A stretch of 64,000 bases of DNA, taken from assembly GCF_902686445.1 (NCBI RefSeq), contig NC_062219.1, positions 106,827,160-106,891,159 of the forward strand, written 5' to 3'. The position numbers were made by a program, and so were the translations under genes. This stretch comes from Sciurus carolinensis. Lineage: Eukaryota > Chordata > Mammalia > Rodentia > Sciuridae. The notes below the pieces were generated by a model. The model ran no database searches. It saw nothing but the letters and a program-made list of their open reading frames with translations, and was not told where the DNA came from. Positions 25,191 through 34,440 of the stretch are shown one piece after another. Every line of letters begins with the position of its first letter. Positions within the stretch are counted from its first letter, which is position 1.

Positions 25191-26261
25191 ATATGCAAAC
25201 TTCTAATCATTAGGAAAAATTTTAACCGTTCATCAAATTCAGTACAAATGTGTGGCCTTCATCGCTGGATCTATCTGGGTGCCCAGACCACCTTTGCAGT
25301 CACTTCCCACGTTAGAATTTTTCATGTTGTCTATAAATCTTGTGACAAAGGGGAATGTTGGGTTTTCCCTCCTCAAGGGCACCGTTAAAAGGAACAGCCT
25401 CTTCTTATTTAATTGGCATTGATTTTCTTGAAACTGGCTGTTGAGGCAGCCATGCTGCAGCTGATGTGGAGGGAGCTGGGAGATTGTAGCAAAGACTGCC
25501 ACACTGTCCTGGTAAATGCCTACCATGTTACCTAGCACATATTTAGCAGAATGTGCGTGAAACAGGCACAGAGATTTTACTCAGGGGAATTCAAGTTGGA
25601 AAAATGAAGGGGTGCCCAACTTCTGCTTTAAGTGTGGCCACTCATGTAACCAGCTGAAGAGGGTTGGGGATCTGAACAGGTGGGTGTGACTACTTTCAGG
25701 ATCTAAACCTGGGAAAACTGTGTTCATGTGTGGAGGATTGACTCCCCTACCCCACAGATAGAATTCTTGGGAGGCTTCTGAGATTCAGCCTCCTGACAGA
25801 GATCAGCAACTGCTAGGCCCTTGGGGTGTGTTGACCTAGTCTCTCAGAGCAGATTCCACCCAACAATGCCACTGAGACCTGATTAGACCTAATCCCTACC
25901 CACTGGAACTCCCCTCACAGAACTCTGCTGTAGCCCCACCCTGATAGTGCATCCACCTGATCTGTGCAGACAAACTCCGACTGATAGTACTTACCATTGC
26001 ACCCTTCCTCACAGTGGTTAGAAGGGAATCTGAGACTTCCTTCAATCAGCTTCGGTCTTACGCCACTCCAACTTGCAGCTCAAAGAGCAACAGAAAAAGA
26101 GGAAGGGGTTAACAATCCCCCAGCCCTTGCTATCACTCTCTGTACATAGCTCAAGAAGAAACAGAAAGAAAGACAGGCATAAACAGAGACTATGCATTCT
26201 TATTGTCTATTTTGGCTACCAAAGTGGAAATGATTCCTTCATTTTTTCATTCAGGATCTTT

Positions 26262-26265
<4 letters not shown>

Positions 26266-26307
<42 letters not shown>
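26266..26307. repeat. (TG)n microsatellite
   Basis: Forty-two bases of perfect GT alternation, followed at about 26331-26360 by an ATAC-rich tract. Open frames in all three plus frames and the minus frame here (26073-26489) are artefacts of this repeat and of the adjacent SINE. Confidence 0.97.
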
Positions 26308-26313
<6 letters not shown>

Positions 26314-26397
26314 GCTGTGTTGATTGGTTCATGTACATATACATATACATATATACATATTTGTTTCTTTTTCCTCTCATTTTTAGCATTTTTGGGG

Positions 26398-26476
26398 GGG
26401 GGGGTACTGGGGATCGAACCCAGGGCCTTGTGCTTACAAGGCAAGCACTCTACCGACTGAGCTATCTCCCCAGCCC
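26398..26476 (-). mobile_element. ID SINE, antisense, well preserved
   Basis: The minus strand has GGGGCTGGGGAGATAGCTCA, an A box TAGCTCAGTCGGTAGAGTG and B box GGTTCGATCC, all near the tRNA-like consensus. TTTTTAGCATTTT stands on both sides (about 26382 and 26479), a target-site duplication. The A tail has become a C/A-type run, seen as T and G on the plus strand. It sits against the tail of the composite SINE that follows. Confidence 0.92.
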
Positions 26477-26491
26477 CTGTTTTTAGCATTT

Positions 26492-26695
26492 TGGGGGGTA
26501 TCGGGGATTGAACTCAAGGGCACTTGGCTACTGAGCCACATCCCCAGCCCTATTTTATATTTTATTTAGGGACAGGGTCTCACTGAGTTGCTTAGTGCCT
26601 CACTTTTGCTGAGGCTGACTTTGAACTTGCAATCTTCCTGCCTCAGCCTCCCGAGCTGCTGGGATCACAGGTGTGCACCACTGTGCCCAGGTCAT
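26492..26695 (-). mobile_element. B1-ID composite SINE, antisense
   Basis: Minus strand: B1 half CTGGGCACAGTGGTGCACAC, TGTGATCCCAGCAGCTCGGG and AGGCTGAGGCAGGAAGATTG, then an A-rich linker, then an ID half GGGGATGTGGCTCAGTAGCC...GAGTTCAATCCCCGATACC. This is the clearest example in the window of how the two halves are joined. Confidence 0.93.
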
Positions 26696-27180
26696 TTTTA
26701 GTTTTTTTAAAATGTTATTTTTTCTTGCCTTGTCTTTTGAAGGTTAGAATATTTGGTTTATATATTTTGGTTTTGTTTTGTATTTTTTTATTCATTTCTC
26801 TTTCTCTGTTCTGCTAACAACCAAATTCTATTATTTTCTCTTTCTTCCTTCACTTTACTTTTTCTATTTTCTCCTCCTTCCTTATATCCATCACCTGCTA
26901 CGCTACATCTCTTCTGCATTTTCTCTGTTCCCTTTTTAAAATTGAAACTCTTTTTCCCTTCCTATCACATTTTCTTTTCTCTTAAATAATTGTATTTTTA
27001 TATTCTTTTATAACTACTTGACTTATATAACTCCTTCCCCTATCTTTAATACTATTGCAGTTTTTACTGTTGTGGATGATATAGTTGACACCTATTGTTT
27101 GTTTTAATGCCAAATCCAGTTTATGGTTACTTATTGATTTTGCTTTTGGCAATTGCTGAACTCACCATTTCTCTCTCTTT

Positions 27181-27210
27181 GTGTGTGTGTATGTGTGTGT
27201 GTGTGTGTTT
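27181..27210. repeat. (TG)n microsatellite, imperfect
   Basis: About 30 bases of GT with one interruption, inside the T-rich part of the presumed LINE-1 5' UTR. Confidence 0.9.
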
Positions 27211-27779
27211 TGTGTCATTTAAGGTTGTATATGTCATAGTAGGAAACAGGTATTTATTTTAATGTTATATATTGTTTGCACCAATTGTTGCTATTGTTTG
27301 TCTACTCCTATTCTGTAAGGTGCTAGAAATCTACAGGAATACTACAAGTTCACAGTGTAGAGACTCTGTTGCTGAACTAAACTCAAACAAAAGTCAGTGC
27401 ACACACATTAATTACACTTAATATTCACCTGTACTTTAATATAAAGAATAGAAAAGACAAAAATCCAAACTAATGACCAGGCCACAAGTAGAAAAGGTTA
27501 GAGGTGGGCCCCAGGTCCCACCTACAGACATCCACTGCTATAGCAAAAACAGAATTCACACAAGGTCTGTGGATATCATATCTATGAGGGGTTCTCAATC
27601 TAGATCACCCTAGGACAATCTGGCAGTTGATGACTACCCTATAAAGGCTTACCCATAGAGTGGAAGATGCATAAAACCCAACACTGGAATACAAGAAATG
27701 TGAAAAAACAAGGCAATATGACACCTCCTAAAGTTCATAATTCATCAGCAACTGACCCCAACTACATTGAAGTGGATGA

Positions 27780-28560
27780 AATAATTTAAAAGAATCATTA
27801 TAAAAATTATCAATGAATTTCAAGAGAACACAGACAAGCAACTGAATGAATTAAAGAAGTCAGTGTGGGATGTGAATGAGAAATTCAAAAAGAAGATAGA
27901 AATATTGAAAAAAAAAAAAAAAACCCAAGCAGAAATCTCGGAAATGAAAGACACAATAAAACAAATAAAATGTCCAATAGGAAATCTATCTAATACAGTA
28001 AACCATGCTGAAGGCAGAATCTCAGAGCTGGAAGACAAAATAACCAGATTTGATCATTCAGACAACATTACAGGAAAGAAAATAAGTAAACATGATTAGA
28101 AAATACAAGAAATCTGAGACAACATTAAGAGACCAAATTTAAGAATCATCATAAGATGAACATCCAGATACAAGAGGCATTCAGAACCCCAAATAACAAG
28201 ATCAAAAAGTAACCTCTCCACGACACATTATAATGAAAATGCCTAACATGGAGAAAAAGGATAGAATACTAAAAACCTTAAGAGAAAAATGTCAGGTCAT
28301 ATTTAGAGGCAAGTCAGTCAAAATCACTTCTGATTTCTCACCACAAAGTCTAAAAGCCGGGAGGACTTAAAATGATGTGATCCAAGTCCTGAAAGAAAAC
28401 AACTGTCAACCAAGATTGCTATATCCATCAAAGTCATTCTTCAAAATTGAAGAGAAAATAAAAACCCATCTAAGATAAGCAGAAACTAAGAGAAGTCATG
28501 ACTACTAAACTGGCACTACAAAACTTACCTTAAATATTCCACAGAGAAGAAATAAAACAC
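27780..28560 (+). pseudogene. LINE-1 ORF1 pseudogene of element E
   Basis: ORF1 encodes the LINE-1 RNA-binding chaperone. The first part retains an open frame (27863-28099) rich in K, E and I with heptad spacing and ending ISELEDKITRFD, equivalent to the 'RIEQLEDRTSDIED' coiled-coil end in the intact ORF1 at 48.0 kb. A stop follows. The RRM-like and C-terminal parts continue in broken frames, with 'CCACGACACATTATAATGAA' matching the 'RHIIMKI' block and 'CAACCAAGATTGCTATATCC' matching 'QPRILYP'. Confidence 0.85.
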
Positions 28561-29254
28561 CAACCCCAGAACTTACAAATGAACAAATCTTATTTTAAGA
28601 GTGACAAAGCAAATGAGAAACAGGACCAAATTAAACATGATAAATAAATCAAAATGACAAAAATTAATAAACATTTTTCTATGTAATAACATTGAATATG
28701 ATTTAATATATACAAACCAATAAATGTAATTCATTATATAAATAGAAGAACAAAAATCGCTTAGTTATCTCAATAGATGCAGATGCCTTTGACAACATTC
28801 AGCACTCATTCATGATAAAAACAGTGAAGAAACTAGGGCTAGAAGGAACGTACCTCAACATCATAATGACTATATATGAACACACTAAGTCAACCTCATA
28901 GTAAGTGATGAAAAACTGAAAAAATTTCTTTTAATATCTGGGCCAAGACAAGGATATACACTCTCACCACTCCTATTTAATACACTGCTAGAAATTTTAG
29001 TCAGAGAAATTAGATAAGAAAATAAAAGAGATAAAAGTAGAAAAGGAAGAAGTCAAATTATCACTGTTTGCAGATGATATGATCCTATATCTAGAAGATC
29101 CAAAACACTTCACCAAAAGACTGATAGAGCTAATAAAAATTTGGCAAAGTGCCAGGTTACAAAATCAATGTACAAAAATCAATAGCTTTTCTATATTCCA
29201 ACAATGAATCTCCTAAGAAAGAAATCAGGAAAGCTATTCCATTCACAATAGCCT

Positions 29255-29340
29255 CAAAAAAAACAAACAAACAAACAAACAAACAAAACAAAAAAAAACA
29301 AAAACCACAAAAAACAAAAACAAAAAAAACAACCTAGGAA
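29255..29340. repeat. (AAAC)n-rich expansion inside LINE-1 ORF2
   Basis: AAAC and CAAAAA units fill this block. In other copies the same site is a short A run after the codons for 'FTIASKK' (for example 44430-44460). The expansion therefore grew from an A run in ORF2. The open frame 29149-29337 ends in this low-complexity tract. Confidence 0.85.
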
Positions 29341-29640
29341 TCAATTTGCCCAAGGAGATGAAAGATCTGTACAATGGAAACTATAGAACATTGAAGAAAG
29401 AAATTGAAGAAGACCTCAGAAGATGGAAAGACCTTCAATGATCATGGATAGGCAGAAATAGTATTGTTAAAATGGCCATATTACCAAAAGTAATATACAG
29501 ATTCAGTACAATCCCCACCAAAGTACCAAAGACATTCTTTACTGAACTAGAACAGTCATAAAATTCATTTGGAGAAATAAAAGACTAAGAATATCCATAA
29601 CAATTCTAAGCCAAAAAAGCACTATTGGAGACATCGCAAA

Positions 29641-30105
29641 ACTGGGGGGTATGAAAAATGGTGGAATGAGACAGACATCTTTACCCTATCTACATGTATG
29701 ATTACACGAATGGTATGAATATACATCGTGTAAACCATAGAAACAAAATGATGTACCCCATTTGTGTACAGTGAATCAAAATGCAGTCTGTAAAAAATTA
29801 AAAAATAAATAATTAAAAAAAAACAAAAACAAAACCTAACTTTAAATGATAGTACAGTGAAACAGACATTATTACCTCATTTACATGTATAATTGCATGA
29901 CCAATGTGATCCTGCAATATGTATAATCAGAAAAATGACAGATTATACTCCATTTATGTATGATCTATCAAAATGTGTAAATGCATTCTACTGTTGTGTA
30001 CAACTAATTAGAACAAATAAAATAAAAAAAAATTAAAAAATATTTCCAAAATGTTGTTAAATAATAATGGTGCTGGAAAGTTAAAATATGGTTTAAAAGT
30101 TAAAA
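29641..30105 (+). mobile_element. Two nested LINE-1 3' ends inside element E
   Basis: Two consecutive LINE-1 3' UTR tails interrupt ORF2. The first (29645-29825) contains GAGACAGACATCTTTACCC, 'tgtatgattacacgaatgg' and CCCATTTGTGTACAGTGAAT and ends in an A-rich tail. The second (about 29835-30035) has TACATGTATAATTGCATGAC and CTACTGTTGTGTACAACTAA and its own tail. The outer element resumes at about 30106. I could not define target duplications. Confidence 0.75.
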
Positions 30106-31130
30106 AAAAATTCTACTACAGAGCTATGGTAACAAAAAATGCATGGTACTAGCATACAAACAGACACATAGACCCATGGCACAGAATAGAAGACACAAAG
30201 ACAAGCCCACATACCTACCTACAGTCATCTGATCCTTGACAAAGGTGTTAAAAACATACCTTGGAGAAAAGATAGCCTTTTTAACAAATGGTACTGGGAA
30301 AACTGTTTTTCCATATGTAGTATAAAAACAGACCCTTATCTCTCACCCTGAACAAAAATCAACTCAAAATGGATTGAAAATCTAGGAAATAGTACAGAAA
30401 CTATGCACATCCTAGAAGAAAACACAAGGTCAACATTCCAGCATATAGGCACAGGAAATGACTTTTTCAGTAGTATTCCTAAAGTTCAGGAAATCATGCC
30501 AAGAGTCAATAAATGGGATGCCATCAAATTCAAAAGCTCTGCACAAAAAGGAAACTATTAGGAATGTGAAAAGAGAACCTACAGAATGAGAGAAAATATT
30601 TGCTAGCTTATCTTCTGACAGAGAATTAATATCTAGAATATATGAAAACACAAAAATCTTTGACAAAAAATCCAATAGCCCAATTAAGAAATGGACAAAT
30701 GAATTAAATAGATACTTCTCAAAAGAAGAAAAACAAATGGCTCATAAATATATGAGAAAATGTTTTACATAATTAGGAATTAAGGAAATGCTAATTAAAA
30801 CTATACTATTTCATCTCACACCAGTCAGAATGGCAGTCATCAAGAATATAATAATAATAAATGTTAGAAAGAATGTGGAGAAAGAGGAACACTTTTACAC
30901 TGTTGGTAGAATTGTAAATTAGTGCAACCACTATGAAAATCAGGATGGAGTTTCTTCAAAGGCTCAGAATGGAACCACCACATGGTCCAGCTATAACCCT
31001 TCCTCTGTATTTATCCTGAAAAATTACAGTCATTATACTATACTGAGACATGCATAATATGGCAGCACAATTCTCAATAGGTAAACTATGGAAACAGCCT
31101 AGGTGTCTTTCAATGGATAAATGGATAAAG

Positions 31131-31173
31131 AAAATGTGTGTGTGTGTGTATATAAATATATGAAATGAAGCTT

Positions 31174-31211
<38 letters not shown>
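31131..31211. repeat. Duplicated (TG)n microsatellite in LINE-1 E
   Basis: A short TG tract (31133-31150) and a longer one (31176-31210) bracket AATGAAGCTTTAT, which is repeated after the second tract (31213-31226). Other LINE-1 copies have a single TATATA segment here. The 60-codon open frame at 31175-31357 starts in the repeat and continues in LINE-1 ORF2. Confidence 0.9.
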
Positions 31212-31213
<2 letters not shown>

Positions 31214-31859
31214 ATGAAGCTTTATTCTGCCATAAATAAAAATGAAATTATGTCATTCACAGGAAAATGGATGGAACTTAAGAACATTATGTTAAACAAA
31301 ATAACCCAAATTCAGGAGGTGAAAAGTTGTGTGTTTTCCCTCATATGTGGAAGATAACAAGAAGAAAGGAAAAGGAAAGTGGGGTGGATCTCATGAAAAT
31401 TGAAGGGATATCAGTAAAGGCAAAGGAGCATGGATAGGAAGAGGGGAATGAAAGGGAAAAGACTAAAAGACTAGGGAGTAGTAGCCACTAAATTATATTA
31501 CTATATTGTGTGCATGTGCAAATATGTAACAACAAATCTCACCATCATGTACAATTATAATGCACCATTAAATAAAAATACCAGTAAAAAAAATCAAAAC
31601 TGTGTGTTGAAATGTTGAAGCTTTTTTTTTTTTTAGCTGAGGGAAACTGATTAATGCACATATGAGCAAGTCATACTTTGAAATGTTTTAATGTATTTTT
31701 ATATTCCCAGCATATATTGCTTTCTAAGATGAACAGATAGATGACCTCACCTAAGGGGTGGTCCTTTTCAAAATTATGAAATAAGGAAGTTTGTCTTTAG
31801 AAGCACTCAACTTTCCCTTCCTGCATGTCTGTTACCCTGGAGGCAAAAGCTGGGGACCC

Positions 31860-31990
31860 TATTTCCTGAGCACCTTCTATGAGGCCAACTGATGTGTGGT
31901 GCCTGGTTTACATCATTATCTGTTTCAATTCTCACAACAACTTTAATGCATATTAATTGCCCCAGTTTTTCAGAGATGAGGAAATGCTTA
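31860..31990 (-). repeat. MIR-like SINE relic, antisense
   Basis: GAGCACCTTCTATGAGGCCA, TGCCTGGTTTACATCATTAT, CAATTCTCACAACAACTTTA and CAGAGATGAGGAAATG follow an inverted MIR or MIR-like order. Confidence 0.65.
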
Positions 31991-32004
31991 TGGAATTTCA
32001 ATAA

Positions 32005-32228
32005 CATGTCAGGCATATGCCTATAATCCCAGTGGTTTGGGAGGCTGAGGCAGGAGGATACCAAGTTCAAAGTCATCCTCAGCAACTTAGTGAAGCCCTA
32101 AGCAACTTAGGGAGACCCTGTCTCAAAAAAATAAAGTATAAAATGGATTGGGGATGGGGCTCTGTTGTTAAGCAACCCTGGGTTCAATCCCTGGTACTAA
32201 ACAAACAAACAAACAAAACAAAACGTAA
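32005..32228 (+). mobile_element. B1-ID composite SINE
   Basis: B1 half: GCATATGCCTATAATCCCAG, GGGAGGCTGAGGCAGGAGGA. An A-rich linker follows GACCCTGTCTCAAAAAAAT. ID half: TTGGGGATGGGGCTCTGTTG, GGTTCAATCCCTGG. The tail is (CAAA)n at 32198-32225. The open frames on both strands here (31807-32085 minus and 32017-32262 plus) are reads through the SINE. Confidence 0.92.
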
Positions 32229-32529
32229 AAACAAAGTAACACGTCTAAAGAAAAGGATGTGATCAAAGACTATGTAGATTCCTCTACTTAAGTGCCCATG
32301 AAGGATTCTTCCCTGAGCTAGGCTCCCTCAACATTAGGTATCTCCATTGGCTCTGCACTGTGGGTTCATTCACACCAGGCCTTTAAGGCACCTGAGTGCC
32401 TTGAGTTAATCCTCTTTGTATTCTAAAAGTGACAGACACAATCTTAACGAAAAACAAAGGCTCTAGTAGTAGAATTTGAAACAGGATGGCAGGACTTTAG
32501 AATACTGAGACTGCTTGAAGAGCACCTAG

Positions 32530-32625
32530 TCAACCTCTTCTCTTATTCAGATTTACAAAAACTGAAGCCTAAGAAGGTGTGAGCTTGCAAGCTACACAGC
32601 AAATCTGGTGCAGAAGCCACAAGAA
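32530..32625 (-). repeat. MIR-like SINE relic, antisense
   Basis: CAGATTTACAAAAACTGAAG, GTGAGCTTGCAAGCTACACA and GCAAATCTGGTGCAGAAGCC fit the inverted MIR core with substitutions. Confidence 0.55.
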
Positions 32626-32734
32626 ACAAAACTTCCAACTCAGTCCAGCTGTCTTCTATGGCATCAACCACAAATATTCAAACACATGGAGAAAAGTATT
32701 CTAGAAAAACAGGCATTACTTCAAAGTTATTATC

Positions 32735-32993
32735 CATTCACAATGGCAATGGAGAATGCTGAGAACCTGGACTTCAACACTAGATATACCTCTTACTAAG
32801 CGTGTGACCTAGACGAGACATCTTCTCTTGGCTTTGCTTTCTTTGTTGATTATGTGGGAGAAACAACAGTGCCTGCCACACAGGGTTAGTAGCAAGACTG
32901 AATGTGATGGTCCAACACATCTGACTTTGTGCTCAGTATACAGTATGCAGTGAATGAACTTTAGACATGGCTATCATTGTCATTATTATTACT
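32735..32993 (+). repeat. MIR-like SINE relic, sense
   Basis: The order TGACCTAGACGAGACATC, AACAACAGTGCCTGCCACAC, AGGGTTAGTAGCAAGACTGA, TGCTCAGTATACAGTATGCA and ATTGTCATTATTATT matches a sense MIR. The next element, an LTR, begins exactly at its 3' side. Confidence 0.75.
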
Positions 32994-33433
32994 TGTTATG
33001 GTTTGGATGTGAGGTGTCCCCCTCAAAAGCTCACATGTGAGACAGTGCAAGAAGGTTCAGAGAAGAAATGATTGCTTTACAAAAGTCTTAACCCAATCAG
33101 CGAATTAATCTCCTGATAGGGTTTAACTGAGTAGTAAGTAAATTAGTAGGGTGTGGCTGGAGGAAGTGGTTCTGTGGGGGCATGATTATGGGGTATATAT
33201 TTTGTATCTGGAGAGTGAAATTTCTCTCTCTGCTTTCAACTTGTGGTGTACTGAGGTGCTTCTCTCTACCACACTTTTCCACCATGATGTTCTTACCTCT
33301 CGCCCTGAGGAATGCACTGGCCTTCTATGGACTAAGACCTCTGAAACCATGAGCCCTCAAATAAACTTTCCCTCATCTAAAATTGTTCTGGTTGGGTCCT
33401 TTAGTCACAGCAGCAAAAATGTTTACTAAAACA
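32994..33433 (+). mobile_element. MaLR-type solo LTR, sense
   Basis: A 440-bp LTR starting TGTTATGGTTTGGATGTGAG and ending TTACTAAAACA, so it has the canonical TG...CA ends. It contains GGGGTATATATTTTG (TATA box region, about 33190) and CCTCAAATAAACTTTCC (polyadenylation signal, about 33357). The group is the rodent MaLR/ERVL-related LTRs and the copy is complete. Flanking 5-bp duplicates are not obvious (TTACT versus TAACC). Open frames 33097-33285 (minus) and 33151-33429 (plus) lie in the LTR and are not genes. Confidence 0.9.
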
Positions 33434-33861
33434 TAACCACTGACGATAGTTCAAATAACTGAGTTAATGATTTCACTCTTGGAGACAGAGTTAGAAATAA
33501 TATCCTGCTGTAAAGTTCACCTCCCTCTTTGCCAAAAGCAGCCCTATATAGGCTCGGATAAGTAAGATCAGTGGAAGGTTAATACCAGAAATGGAGATAT
33601 TACCTTTAAAAATTAAAGTGCCTATTGAGCAGTTTCATTTGGATGTTCAAACTAAAAATTTTGCCACTCTTCTTTGTATTTGTTCTTTCTCATTTATTTC
33701 TTACTTCAGTCAAAAGTCTGACCATTCATTTAATATATAATCTTCTCCTTCTATATCATTGCCCACTTGGTGACCAAGTGCCACCTGTTCTCCCTCTCAA
33801 ATGGCTCTCTGTAAATCATCCATCTCTTTCCCTTATTCCACTGGTTCAGCACATTTCAGTG

Positions 33862-33898
<37 letters not shown>

Positions 33899-34370
33899 CG
33901 CCTGGATCATTCTAATGATCTGAATTCTGAGCTCATTCCTTTTTGCAATCCTACCTACTCACCATCTCCAAAGTCACTTTTGTAAAATATAAATTAGATT
34001 AAACCATTTCTCCATTAAAGGTTGCATGATTTCTCCTCTCAGCAGAGTCTATTCACAACCCAGGTTCACTAACTCCTCAAACTCTCCTGCCAAACCCCTC
34101 ATCCCAGAACACCCATGTACCTATGGGTTCTTTGAATAAGGACTCTCCATTACATGTGGGTGCTATTCTTTCAACATGGAATTTCTAGTGCTGTCTCTAG
34201 AGCACTCCACTCACCCTTTGGGATCCTAAATGAGAACTCTCAACTCCTCCAGATTCCTTCTACCCTTCCTTCTTTTGCAGCTGAACTTGTTCTCGTCTGC
34301 AATAAACATTCACCATGTTGAAACATTATCATTTAGTTTCATACTCTTTTCTGCTAGATGGATTTCTGGG
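33434..34370. other. Unique sequence plus a (TG)n microsatellite
   Basis: No gene is recognised. A perfect (TG)n tract lies at 33863-33897 and produces the VCVCVCV tail of the open frame 33625-33915, which is not considered real. Confidence 0.5.
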
Positions 34371-34374
34371 AAGC

Positions 34375-34440
34375 ATGGGCCTCATTGTTTTAGCCCCTGG
34401 CACATAGGACACAGTAGGTGCTTGAATCCATCAAGTGAAT
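34375..34440 (+). repeat. Possible L2 3'-end relic
   Basis: CCCCTGGCACATAGGACACA, GTAGGTGCTTGAATCCATCA and AGTGAATGCA resemble the L2 terminus ('gcctggcacatagtaggtgctcaataaat...gaatgaatg'). Confidence 0.55.

Larger units (their letters stand above)
25600..27300 (+). mobile_element. Probable LINE-1 5' UTR of the 27.3-31.6 kb element, SINE-riddled
   Basis: This segment directly precedes a LINE-1 ORF1 relic and has the compositional switch expected of an old 5' UTR: a relatively GC-rich portion (25640-26120), then a T-rich portion (26700-27300). I do not recognise a specific subfamily, so assignment rests on position. Microsatellites and two SINEs interrupt it. Confidence 0.45.
27301..31592 (+). 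mobile_element. Old LINE-1 with internal deletion and nested LINE-1 ends (element E)
   Basis: Order: end of 5' UTR, ORF1 relic (27780-28560), start of ORF2 (about 28640, 'MTKINKHF'-like), then a jump into the RT domain at 28760 where GTTATCTCAATAGATGCAGA encodes the 'ISIDA' block. The endonuclease and first part of RT are missing. The RT active site is at 29065-29085 (FADDM). The element continues to 29640, is broken by inserted LINE-1 3' ends (29641-30105) and resumes at 30106 with CTACTACAGAGCTATGG. It finishes with an older-type 3' UTR at about 31590. All frames are broken. Confidence 0.88.

Noticed and set aside
26073..26489. Open frames up to 137 codons on both strands
   Set aside because: They run through a (TG)n tract and an ID SINE; the peptide is VCVCVC followed by SINE-encoded sequence.
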